NCBI GenBank assembly: GCA_013397845.1 | Contig: VZTG01002327.1 | Span: 62,001-126,000, forward strand | Origin: Melanocharis versteri | Taxonomy: Eukaryota > Chordata > Aves > Passeriformes > Melanocharitidae | Length of the DNA: 64,000 nucleotides | Direction: 5' to 3' | Shown here: in pieces, positions 51,366 through 62,449 of the stretch | How the letters are laid out: each line of letters begins with the position of its first letter | How positions within the stretch are numbered: position 1 is the stretch's first letter | Translations under genes and position numbers: made by a program | The notes under the pieces: generated by a model | The model's database searches: none | What the model was told of the DNA's origin: nothing | What the model saw: only the letters and a program-made list of their open reading frames with translations

Positions 51366-53689
51366 GTGAATCATCTCCCTTGCCCTCCTTCTCCCCCGTA
51401 CTGCTCATCTTTTGCTAACCAGGCACAGGAGCAGTCTGTGACCAGGACGTGACTCGCTCCCTTAAGGACCTTGTGCAGAGCAAGTGTCCAGCTGCGCTGC
51501 AGCTCAGATGGATGTGCGAGGTCTGCACGGATAGAAGTGGTTGTGTGCTGCCCTCCACTGAGTTTTCTACTTCGTGAAAACCCTGCATCCGTGACGGGAT
51601 TTGGTCAGGGTGTGGGCCAGAGACAGGAGAGCAGCAGCAGCCTGGCACAGCCCTGCTCCCGTGGGAGAGTGCACCACAGCCCAGGGATGGCAGTAGGGGC
51701 ACTGCCCCTATGCACTGCGCGGGGTGGGGATGTCTCCAGCCAGGCTCCCTGCAGTGGTAGCAGGGCAGCGTGGTTGGCATCCCCTGCCCCATCCAGGGAG
51801 GGTCAAGGAAGACTCCCTTGTTGAATTTCTCCTTGCTATGGCTCTCAGCTGGAGGAGGTGAGGACCACTGAACTCTGGTGGTGCCGCTGCTGCCCTCTGA
51901 CCACCTTCCCACCACCGAGTCCTGGCTGTCCTCTCTGGATGGAGCCATTCCCACCAAGGTCCAGCTTGTGCTGTGGCTGCTTTGCCCTGCCCCACTCGCC
52001 ATTTCAGAGGACATACTGGTGGTAATTGAGGTTAACAGGGACAGGCACGTGCAGGATTCGTACCATAAAGAGGAAGGAAGTGTTAATAGAAATGGAGATT
52101 TTTCTTGCAAAAAATGCCCCTTGGGAACGTTAAATAATGTGGAAATAGAACTTGGAAATGTTTTTTATAATTATACATAAATCTCCTCTAATCACCCTAC
52201 TTTGCAAAGCATCCTTTGCTATTAAGTAGTTTGCATAAGGGAAGAAATAGAAATAAAATCAGGAAGTGGTGAAATGTTGAGATATTAATTATGACTCCTT
52301 GATCAGTAACTTCAGGTGGTAATTAGCTTGTACTTGCAATACTGACCTGAAACACTGAATAGACCAAAATAGCATCAAACTCTATTTTGAAAAAAAATGA
52401 CTTAACATCAAAGATCACACGCTTAGTAAAATGTACTTCTGTTGCCTGAGGAAAAAACGTGTCCTCTATTGGTATTTAGGCATGGAAACGCAAGATTTTC
52501 CAGAAGTAACTGGGACGTTCAATTGCAAAGAAAAAGATTATTTCAATATTGTCTCACTGATTGTTAATGAAAACTTCTAAAGCAGGGCTGTAAACACTGC
52601 AGCTCTGGAGAGGGGGACCTCGGGTGAGGTCTTGGCTTATGACAGTTCACTGGGGTCACAGCCAGTGGCCCCAGTCCAGATCCTGCTGACACCACAGCTG
52701 AGTGAAGTGGTAGCAGTGGGAGGGTGCTGAGTCCAGATCCTCCTGCAAACGTAAGTTCAGAGCTATTTGCAGATTAAACATGACTTCAGGTGACAGGTGG
52801 CCTCCAGCTTTCTGCTGAGGATACCAGGGGACTGTCGTAGGCAGAGGTGTCCCCCTGGGTCCCTGCTGCAATGCTGTGCTGGTGGTGGCACGATATGGCA
52901 CGTCATGTAGGTGCCATGGCATGCAGGGGGGCAAGGCAGGGAGAGGATAGAGTCTGTGTGCGTGGAGGGGACACCAAAATTTCAGCCCCTGGCTGTTGAG
53001 TTAAGGATTAAATTCTCTGCTGCGCTTGAAGAGCGCGTGCCTTTCCACTCCTCTCCTCGCCCCCTCTGATCCATTGCACAGATGTCACCACCTCTGCCAG
53101 CTCCTATGAAATATTAGTGACAGCTCCCTTGCAGGCAGGTGTTAGAGACTTTTGCTGTGAGTGGGGAGACCTGAGCTAAATAAAGCTGAGCTAAGATAAT
53201 GGGCAAGGGTGCTCTTCTTCCAGAACCCGTTTGCAGAATGTTTCAAATAGAAGCAAACATGGAGTTAAAATGATCTCTACACTGGCTGCTTCATGTGCTT
53301 GGACTTCCCAGCTTGGCATCTCTTTCAGAGTGTCTGGGAGGATTCCTGAAAATCAGGAGCATTTAAGGTAACAGTGCTCGAGTACCCCAAGCTGCCAGTT
53401 CCTTTATTTCAGTGTTTTCCCCAAGAGGGAGCCAGGCAGCTGTTCATGGTATAGCAGCTCTTACTCAAGCTGCTCTGAGAATATGTGTTATATACTAGAG
53501 AAATTCTTTTCTCCTGCTGGACTGGTGTGTGTTCGTCGGTGATCAGACTCCATCTTGCCACTTTTTGCAGGAAATTTGGTGTGGTTTGAATACCTAATAT
53601 TAATTTCAGGATGCTGTCCTGGTACTTGTCCCACATATGTGGTGGCTGCCAGAAAGAAGGATGGTGGAGACGTGGTGGGGTGGTTCCTG

Positions 53690-54050
53690 TGGCTGGAGTG
53701 TTGGTGTGGAAGCATAGAGGCTCTTTGGAAGGACAAGCAGGGGAGACAAGGATGCGGTGTCTATGTCAGTGACCAGCTGAAGTGCCTGGAGTTCTGCCTG
53801 GGAATGGATGCAGAGCTGACCAAGAGCTTTTGGGTCAGGATTAAAGGGAGGACAGAGACAGGTGATGCTGTGGTCTAGCTCTGCTTCAGGCCACCCCACC
53901 TGGAAGACTGGGTGGCTGAGGCCCTTTATAGACAGATACGAGCAGCCTCACATTAACGAGCCCTGGTCCTCATGAGTGACTTCAACCCTGGGATCTTTTG
54001 GAGGGACAACACAGTAGGGCATAAGCAGTCCCTGGGTTTCTGGATGAACT
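53690..54050 (+). mobile_element. CR1 LINE endonuclease-domain fragment, sense, decayed
   Basis: The + strand encodes Y-V-S-D-Q-L-K-C-L-E, then WVRIKGRTETGDAVV (about 53830-53878), and, after frame breaks, pieces matching A-L-Y-R-Q-I (ctttatagacagata) and A-L-V-L-M-x-D-F-N (ccctggtcctcatgagtgacttcaac), W-R-D-N-T and HKQS. This is the order found in the CR1 apurinic endonuclease domain. Stop codons and indels make it inactive. The left edge may extend some tens of bases further. Confidence 0.85.
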
Positions 54051-54800
54051 AGAAAGCTCCTGCTGAATCTGCTGGTCAGGTGAAGACCAGGACAGAGCAA
54101 TGGTTGGGTGGATTCTATGCTTCCACGTGTTCCCATGTCTGGTGCTGTGTGGGCAATGGATAAAAGTGTTCAAACATTGTTGTGTCTGTGAGGTCAGTGT
54201 GAGTATCTGCATGAGCATGTCTAGAATTTGATTGTGTTCTTGCAGGGATTGTGGCTATTTACCTCTTGCATTTCTAATGTAGTACCTGAGTGTTCATTAA
54301 GTTAGAAAAGAGCTCTACTGATTTACCCATTTCCAGACCTCCCTGTATGACAAAATTTGTTAGCTCTTCTAAGCCCTTTTCCTATAACATGTTAAATCAA
54401 GCCTGGAATAGCAACTTCACAGCCCTTGCCAGTGCACCCAAGTACTTGATAATACCAACAACGTGTGTCCTGTTATTTGATGCAAACAGTCCCTTCTGCA
54501 CCCTGCAATCCTCCTCCTGTGTTTTTTCTGGCTCGGTATTTACTCTGTCCTGTTTATCCCAGTGCTTTGGTATCCACAGGCAATAAGAGTGTCCTCCTCC
54601 CCATGGACTGGATGTGCTCAGTGTCTTTCCACTGGGTCTCACTTCCCAGTCTGAGCCTTGAACCATCCTCTGTTTCCTCCTTGCTCTTAAGCCCCTCTGC
54701 CCCGACTGAAGGTGGCGTGTTTGGGGCTCCAGTGCAATGCAGCTGGCTGGAGTATTTTATCCCGCTTTTAATCCCTCATTTTTTAAAACTGAATCTTACT

Positions 54801-54823
54801 TTGTGATCATTTGTGATCATTTG
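54801..54823. repeat. 10-bp tandem duplication
   Basis: TTGTGATCAT occurs twice in direct succession (54801-54810, 54811-54820), followed by TTG. Confidence 0.95.
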
Positions 54824-55559
54824 CTTCTCCACTAATTGGACCATCTAATGGCAAGAATTCATCCTCCTTCCCGAGGTTTGGTCTGTGGGTTAATAGTTTG
54901 ATTGCCATCCCTATTGTGGATTTAGGACATGGTGCCTTGAAATGGCTGCTTGCAAACAGTGGCAACCACACAGGAAAGGTTGATTTTTCTGTAATGCAGA
55001 ACAGTGCCTTGTGTCTTTTGCTGTGCTTTTGCGTGGTTGAAGAACATAAGCCGAAGTGGGAAGGAAAAATAAAAGGCAACACATTCCTGCTTTTCACACT
55101 TTTCAGAGTGTGCAAAAACACACTGTACTTTTATGGGACGCTGCAAAGGTTCATAGCAAAAGCCACAAGTGGCACATTTCACCACTTGCAAAGAGCTTGT
55201 TGAGGGGTCGTGGTGCTTGGGTGTTTGTGGTATCTGGGGACCAGACCTGCTGGATCTTCCTGTCTCTGTGCATCCCTGTGCAGCTCTTTGCAGCTCTCCT
55301 GGGCTCGTTTCCAGGCACTTCCCTGAGACAGACACTTAGGCAGGGTGGGTGTGCAGCAGCTTAAACCTGCCCAGCAGAGGGTTTCTGTGATGCTGCTCCT
55401 TTCCTCTGTCTTCATGCTCCATCCTCTCACCGGACCTCCTGCTGGTGGTGTTAGGTGGTGAAATGTTGTCCAGCCTCTTTTATCCTTATCTCCATCCAAA
55501 GAAGAGAAAAAACAGAGGTCAGTTCTTATCACCGAAGTCCTGGCTGAGTAATTAGCTCA

Positions 55560-56300
55560 TTTAAAGCCTTCAGCTTAAGTCAAGAAGGCGTTGAGATATC
55601 AAACTCACCTCAGTTTCTATGGGAGCTCAGCATTGGAATCTCAAAGGTGATTTGAACTTCATATATAGTATCAGGGTTTTGCAGCATTTAATACTAAAAG
55701 CCTATTAAAATCTAGATTCTCAGAGTTCAGTAATCTGCTTACATGAGTATATTCTTTTCAAGCTGTTCTGAATAGAATGACAGCAACATCTGCTCACTGC
55801 AAAACTTGTAAGCACATTAAGCCTTACTGTTAGATACTGCCATTTCCAAATTTCTCAAGGCAAATGCGTATATTAATCTAAATCACCAGCATAACTTTTG
55901 TTTTCTTTGAACCAATTCAAAATTAATATATTTTTAGCACCTTGCCAGATTCTCTTCTTCAAGCTAGAAGTCTCAGATTTCCCTGCTGTTGCCAACGTAC
56001 TGTGGTTTGTTTTAATCATACAAATCATAAACAACGAAAGCACAGTTGGAAGCAAGAGAGAAAAATGAGATTCTGTAATTGGAACAAAGGAAATTCCATG
56101 CCAGCAATAACCCTTTAGTTCGTGAAGGGTTTGGTTATTTCTGGCAGTGCTGCAAAATATCTGATACAATGGAATCCCCAAAGAGGGGGCTGTATAACTT
56201 TTCAAGCCCATAAAACACAGCTTTGTAGCAAGTATAAGCTATAATGAAAGGATGGTAGGCAAATTCAGTGGTTAATTGAGTGGCCATGATTGTTTCCAGA
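55560..56300. other. AT-rich unique block in intron 5
   Basis: Repeat-free, AT-rich sequence with no supported exon. I see nothing more specific in it. Confidence 0.25.
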
Positions 56301-59300
56301 GTATTTCAGAAATGAAGATAATGAATCTTCCTCTGTCCTGCTGCTTGGTCTTAGGTTTAACCAATTTTTCCATCATCTATTTGTCTTGAACTGAAATAAG
56401 AATAGAGGGAGACTTCAGGCTGTCTACAAACTCCCATTGTTTTGCTATGACTATTACAGTTTTTGCTGTTCCTTCTGAAGTCCCATCTCCCAGAGCCAGG
56501 TGATTACCTGAGACCTCACATTTATGACCAAGCCATCATCTGCAGCACACTCACGGGCTGTAGAGTTTTGTGTGAGGCAATTGGGAAGAAGCAGCACTTC
56601 TCTTGGCAGGGAACTGACACAGCAGGATCTGAGGGGGCTCTCAGAGGCCTCAAGGTGTTGATATTTGGAAATCCAGCAGAAAATGGTTCCTTTTTAGTTA
56701 GGTGAGAACACTCCCCACTGAGAGCGTTGGATCCTCTTGGTTGCTTTTGAAGCAGCTCGTTTGGAGCTGCTGGTGGTGTAAATTGACTGCGGCATCACGA
56801 GCTCTGCAGTGGCTGCAAGGACTCTCTGCAAGCAAGCAAACAAAGCCAGGAAGGCACCTGAGAGCCATCCACCCCACCTCTCTCCTGCCTCTTGCACTCT
56901 CACATCACAGACGCCTGCGTATGGTCATGGGATGGTGGGGACACGCACCCGTATGGAAGAGAACAGCTGGGGTGGGCCTGCACCCCACACCCAGCCCATG
57001 CCTGGGATGGGGTATGGCTGACCAGATGTCTCTGGACAATCTGTCTTTAGACAGGAGACTATCAGGGAAAGAAGTTGTCACCTCTTCTTGGGGGCTTGTG
57101 GGCACATCCAGGAGTTACACCCTGACTGCAGGGCAGGATGAGCGGGTTGGAAACAGCTTTTCAAGCCTTTTGGCCCCCACTGCTTCCACTGCTGATGTGA
57201 CACTGGGGTTGTCTCCCTAAACCAGAAATTAGCAGGGTCAGAGAGTAGAATGTTGGCTTCACCACTGCCCCCACCTTTACTGACCTGTGAGAACCAGCTG
57301 GAGGTAAGAGCTGAGTTCCTATAAGGAGTGTGGGGAGGCAAAACTTCTCTTCCCTTTCTCTCCTTTATCATCTCTTTTGCCTCCTGTGTGGTGAGGACTT
57401 GATGTCACCAGTCCACATGATCTGTAGTAAATCAAGTCTTGAAATGCAGAGCAGCTTTGGGGGTCTGAGGGAATGTTGTTCTCTCAAACTCAGTTATTAA
57501 CTCTTGTGCAATGAAACCTCTGTGTTGTATTGTGTTGTGTTTGTCCCCCACCCACCCTCTCTGACAAGTATAATTCAGTGAACACAGAGAGTAGAGAGAG
57601 AGCCTGTAAGGGATACTGCTCTGTTCAAACTGGAGATGCATTTGAATAAATAATTTGCAAATGCAAGGCAGGCATAAATTAATTGTTATTTGAATGACAT
57701 ACTTACTTTCCTTTTTCTAAAAGGTGTAATTCTTTATGTTTGACTTTCAGGATTAGTTTCTCTAAATCACACGTCAGGCATTGCAGTAACTCATCTGAAA
57801 GCCTAGCAGGGCTGAGTAGGATGAACACACATTTTACACTCATTGCCATGTATTTAAATAACATTTGTCATCTTGTCTTCTTTGCTCTGAAATGAAAGCT
57901 TGGAATGAGCTGCATTGGGACTGGAAAGACCAAACATTCACAGGAGACATTTGTGGATGGTGGAGAGGAAAGGAGAGGAAAATCCCTCAATTTGACAGCA
58001 TACTTGGGCATTTTTGTCTGGTAGATGAGAAGAAGCAGGAAAGGTCTGCAGTTGTACTATTCTCACAGAAAACTTCAGGTTACTGGTGTTTTCCTAAGGT
58101 GGTCGTCCTTAAAGTAATTTTTAACGAGGGCTGCTTATCAGCACATTTTACAGTGCGACATTTGTCTTTGGAAAATACCACGTCCCCAGCAAGAGCCCAT
58201 ACCCAGGGAGCCCAGGCAAGGAGATGCTGCTGACTGACGTTGAGACACGTCAAAGAGAAAAGTATTTTGGGCTTTGCTTATGAAGTGTGAGCCAGGCCAT
58301 GCTCATGTTGCAACACTGATACCCCTTCAGCACAGAGACCCCCGGGGACCGGGGTGGGGAACTTTATCCACTGTGCATATTTGCTGTTCCATGCTGATAT
58401 CAATCACCGTGGCAGAGGCCTGTGATGGGTTTCATGACGTGGCACAAGTGTCCTGCAGAAGGGGCTGTTTTATTGGGGTAAGCTGAAAACAGCTCGAGAT
58501 GGCTCAGAGATTTCTCCTTTTCTGCACTGACTGGAGAACATGGGAGGAAGGTGATGCTTTGGCTTTTTTGCCTGCAAGCCCACCAACCCTTCAGCTTGGG
58601 GGGGATGCAGAGGAGCCTGCATGGGTACTGTGCTGGGACCCCCATCTTCCAGCTTGTTGGGGGCTGCAAAGGCATCTCTCTGCCATATTAAGGCCTGGCT
58701 GCTTCGCCGGGGCTGCAGGGAGGGGTGCCAGCTGCCTTTTCCAGCTTCTCTGGCATTTCAGGAATGCAGGTCGCTCACTGAAGCTACATTTCAAAGCCTT
58801 TAACCCTTTGGTTGGCTGCATCCCACATGCCTGAATGTGGCCACTCCAGGCTGGTGCTGGGGCAGAGAGTGGCACAGCTGAGGGCAGCTGGTGCCCCCCT
58901 TGTACCTGAGCACCCAGGAGGTCTCAGCTTGGAGGAAGTGTCCCCCAAAGCACCCAAATCACACAGGGCCATGCCTCTGGCTGGTGGGATGTAGCAGTCC
59001 CTGTGCATCTCCTTTTCTGTGATTCATGCTCAAAGATGTGCAGCTTGCAGGGCCCGTTGCCTTGCTGCTTCAAATGACTTGTGCAATGGTGCAAATGGTT
59101 CATTTTGGGTCAGGTACTTACCCTTGCATGTGGCCAGGTGGGAAGCACTGGGAGGTGACACTCCATTTCTCCAACATCACTGTTTTAGGGGCAGATCCCT
59201 CTGCAAATGCTTTCAGGTTTGCTTCCTTCTCTAGTAGATGGTTTCCCCTGAGAAGGCTGATCTGAGGTCCTCTCCACCCAGCAGAGCCTTCTGGAGAGCA

Positions 59301-61854
59301 GTTTCAGTCTCTGGACATGGATTTATAGCATAGTATTGCTGTAGTGCTGTGTTCCTCCCTCCTGTACCACGTTGTGTAGGCTACAGAAATCCTCTCTGGC
59401 AGCCGTTGCGTGGATTTCAGAAGGGATTTCGCCCACTCAAACCCAAGCTATTGTGTTTCTTTGTATAAAACTGTTTAGGAGAGAGCTTGTATTAATTTAG
59501 GGATGCACCAAGTGGGCTTGGTTCTGCTCTTGCTAAAACCTGTGCGAGTTGCCTGATTAAATCTCTGAAACCACAGGAGACCTTTCAGCAATGTACTTCT
59601 GAGTTCCACCAGTGTTTTAAATTAAATTTACAGTGACACCAAAGATAGGAATTTCTTTGTCATCTACAAACTCACGCGTGCTGTGGATGTTTGCGTCCAG
59701 GCTCCAGATGTGTTTGTCAGGTCGGCGCGGTGGCATTAAGGGGCTGTGTGGCAAATAAGCAGCAGGACTAATGGTTCACTGCTCCCAGTGCTTTATCCCC
59801 CCGCAAAAAAGTTCAGCCCACGTTTCAGCAGAGCCGGGCAGGTCTGTGCTTGCGGCAGCAGCCTCTTCCCACGAGATGGTGCTCGGAGCATGCACGGCTG
59901 TGCCAGGAGTGCATGGGCTGCTGCAGGCTGGCCCCACGCTGGCCCCCTTCTCCCAGTCACTCAGCTTGCAACCCACGACGACCCTCCAACTGCACGTGTG
60001 GGGGCTTTTCTGAACTGGGAGCGGTTGTGTCTGGGGGATAGCCGCGTTTTGTGCTTCCCAGGATAACGCAGCTATGAAAGAAAAAGGAGTTTTGCGGAAT
60101 GCTGAGTCCTGGCGGGAGGCCCCAGCGCAGGGACGGGGTGTTGGGGTGCAGGGCAGAGCTGGTGCTGTGCTGGTGCTGAAGGGCAGGGCGTGGGATGGCT
60201 GTGCAGGCAGCTGCCCCCGTGTTCGGGAGCTGGTGGGGCTTGGGAGAGCCAAGCTGATCAATCTGCTTTGCAGTGATGCCTGTACCTGGGCACGCTGCTT
60301 GTGCCTGGAAAAGAAGTATACACAGGCGTGTGTTCCTGTGCTGTAGGCACAAACGCTTCCTTTCTCCTGTCCTTTTTCCTGTGTCATCTCCTCAGTGCAG
60401 CATCCTGCAGGGTTGTCAGCCATTAATGGAGATGCATATGGGGAATGCCTGGAGCTGGGGACCCAGCTGGAGGTGCAGAGAGCTCCTGTACATGGAACTC
60501 CTGCTCTGAGATATAGCCTTGGAGTGGAAATCTGCCTCAGTTCTGTATTTCAACTATGTGAGTGTTTCAGGTCAGGGCAGATTGCTGCTGCACCAGTATA
60601 GATCTGGGGTTGCCTTTGCATCCCCACATGTCTGAGTAGATCTCATCCCTAGTTTAGAGTTTAAGCAGAGCTTAAGCCAAGCCCCTGAGTATCCCCAAGC
60701 CCCTCAGTGTGCCCTGACAGCTCTTGTGGCCAAATGTCCACATGCCTCTTGCTTTCTACCCTAGCAAAGCATCCTCCCTGAGTTTACCCTGCCAACCCTC
60801 CTGTCTCCCTCCCCTTCTTTAAATGCCTGCTAAAGTCCCACTTTCTCCCCAAAAGCCATGTGAAATGGGCTGACTGTGATTGCCTGAGCTTGCCTGGCAG
60901 CATGGGGATGGAAGATTAGCTGGGCAGGGGAGCAGGGAGCTGACAGACAGGGAGGCAGCCACTAGGGCTGGTGCTGGGAGCTGGGTAAAAACATGATGTG
61001 TAGGAGATGAATGCAGAAAGGAAAATTCATGGTGTTTATCCATGGCACTGGAAAAACAGATGCACAGTACAGCAGACTGATGCTGGTGTTATCTTGGCGA
61101 TCTCACTTTCGGGGGCCGTGCTGGGGTTTGGTATTGCCTGCTCTGGCTGCCAGTTCTTGGAGATGAGGACTTGTTTTGTGCCTGTAGAGCACCATGGCCC
61201 ATCGCTGGGGCTGTGATGAATGGCAGCAGCCCAGAGCTCGATAGGGCACTGAGGTGCTCCGTGCCGCTGCTGTGGCTGCCAGCAGGCAGTGGTGGCAGCC
61301 GACTGCTCTGGCCCAGACCTAGTTTGAGTTTGGTGCTTGTCTTATGCTGGAGCATCATCAGCTGTTACCCAGGTCCCAAGTGTAGGAACGTGTTCCTCCA
61401 AAGGCAAGCGTGCAGCAGCTCTGTCCCTCTTCCCCTCCCTTTTATCACTCTGGTAAACTTTGTCGTTCCATAAATCTTGCAGCGAGTGAATGTATATTTC
61501 TTTCCTAATTGCTGGTGAAAAAGCTGAGTGCAGGCTTGGCCGCCCTCCTCTGCAGAGCTGCCCTGGCAGTTTAATCTAGTCTACAGGGGCTTTGCTGACT
61601 CTCATGGTACCCGTGTAAATTAAAGTACCCCGTGGTGCAGAGCCCAGCACTGTACCAAAGTCAAGGTACGTTCTGTCTGAGCAGTTACTTTGATCCCTAA
61701 GGCTGGATCTCATCAAAGACTGAAATCAGGATTGTTTGACAACACCTATTTTCCATTAGCAATGTTGACAGCATTAATTATATTCTGATGCTTTAATTCT
61801 TTATTATTGAAATCACACATCAGTGATAGTCATTATTTTGCAAGGGGGTTGATG

Positions 61855-62250
61855 TTATGCTAATCAGCTTGCAGTTAACTGGGTCATCCCACTCATTTTT
61901 TTGGCTGTGGGCACAACACTACTGCTCTTGTACTGGAGTCTCTGTGGTCTGCCAAGATTTATTTTAAACAAACATGAGCAAGCCAGAATTTCTGAGCCAG
62001 CTTTTTTAGGACTCTTGGGTGCAAGCTATGTGAAAATATTTATCTCTATTGTATACTGTTTAACATCTTCCTTGGTTACTAATGGACTGGAAAGGGCTTC
62101 ATTGTCCTCAAGTGATACAACTACATCATCTTGCTGCTTTGCAAAGTCAGAGCAAAAATGTTTATGGGAATCTTCTGTCCTTTCTTTGTCATTATTAACT
62201 GTCTTGTGCTCTCTGTTTTGGAAAGGGCTGGTGCCTGTCTTTGGATTTCT
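61855..62250 (-). mobile_element. Old L3-like CR1 reverse-transcriptase fragment, antisense
   Basis: The minus strand reads AACATTTTTGCTCTGACTTT, CAGCAAGATGATGTAGTTGT, AGTAACCAAGGAAGATGTTA, GCACCCAAGAGTCCTAAAAA, AGCTGGCTCAGAAATTCTGG and GAGTGGGATGACCCAG in order. These match the ORF2 stretch before and at the start of the reverse transcriptase in an old CR1/L3 lineage known from turtles, crocodiles and birds (family knowledge, recalled). It is diverged, with small deletions, and ends about 80 bp before the exon 6 acceptor. Confidence 0.8.
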
Positions 62251-62328
62251 TATGTTTGTACTGAACTTTAAAGATCTCCTCTCTATTAGCCCATCACATT
62301 GTGGTCTTCTCTGTTCTCATTCCTACAG

Positions 62329-62449
62329 GTACAGTCCCCAGACCACAAGGAATGGAGCAAAAGCTCAGGCTGGCAACCATGAGGTGAAGACGAAGGGTCT
62401 GGAGCCAGTGATCAGCCAGATTATTGACAAGCTGAAACACATCAACCAG
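62329..62449 (+). CDS. GPC3: Glypican-3 exon 6
   Basis: This 121-bp exon follows TTCCTACAG and precedes the donor GTTTGT, a weaker consensus than the other three donors. The first G completes Arg from exon 5 and the exon leaves in phase 0. It encodes 40 residues beginning Y-S-P-Q-T-T-R-N-G and ending SQIIDKLKHINQ, the most conserved part. About 27 of 40 match recalled human GPC3. The middle (K-A-Q-A-G-N-H-E-V-K) instead resembles GPC5, one reason to check orthology. Exon 7, with the acidic region and the Ser-Gly heparan-sulfate sites, should follow beyond the window. A methionine-initiated frame from 61901 runs into this exon, but its upstream part is intron and antisense CR1, so the exon start is set by the splice acceptor. 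Confidence 0.93.

Larger units (their letters stand above)
51366..62328 (+). other. GPC3: GPC3 intron 5 (10,963 bp)
   Basis: Bounded by GTGAAT and TTCCTACAG. It contains a CR1 endonuclease fragment (53690-54050) and an antisense L3-like CR1 fragment close to the 3' end (61855-62250). AT-rich unique stretches lie at about 52.09-52.57 and 55.56-56.30 kb. GC-rich stretches at 56.7-57.2, 58.5-59.0 and 59.7-60.3 kb carry open frames on both strands with no recognisable protein. Confidence 0.85.
27557..62449 (+). other. GPC3: Partial glypican-3 gene (exons 3-6 and introns 3-5)
   Basis: Four + strand exons splice into one continuous frame of about 359 residues. Glypicans are GPI-anchored heparan-sulfate proteoglycans of the cell surface. 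GPC3 modulates Hedgehog, Wnt, BMP and FGF signalling and restrains growth; its human loss causes Simpson-Golabi-Behmel overgrowth syndrome (established knowledge). Seen here are the glypican cysteine pattern, the signature ending in a C-x-G-Y-C-like stretch in exon 3, the R-x-x-R furin site in exon 4, and exon sizes and phases that agree with human GPC3 as I recall it. Against recalled human GPC3 the match is about 65% in exon 3, 80% in exon 4, 69% in exon 5 and 68% in exon 6 (hand estimates). Exons 1, 2, 7 and 8 are outside the window. GPC5 is the nearest alternative, but it lacks the exon 4 sequence. Confidence 0.88.
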
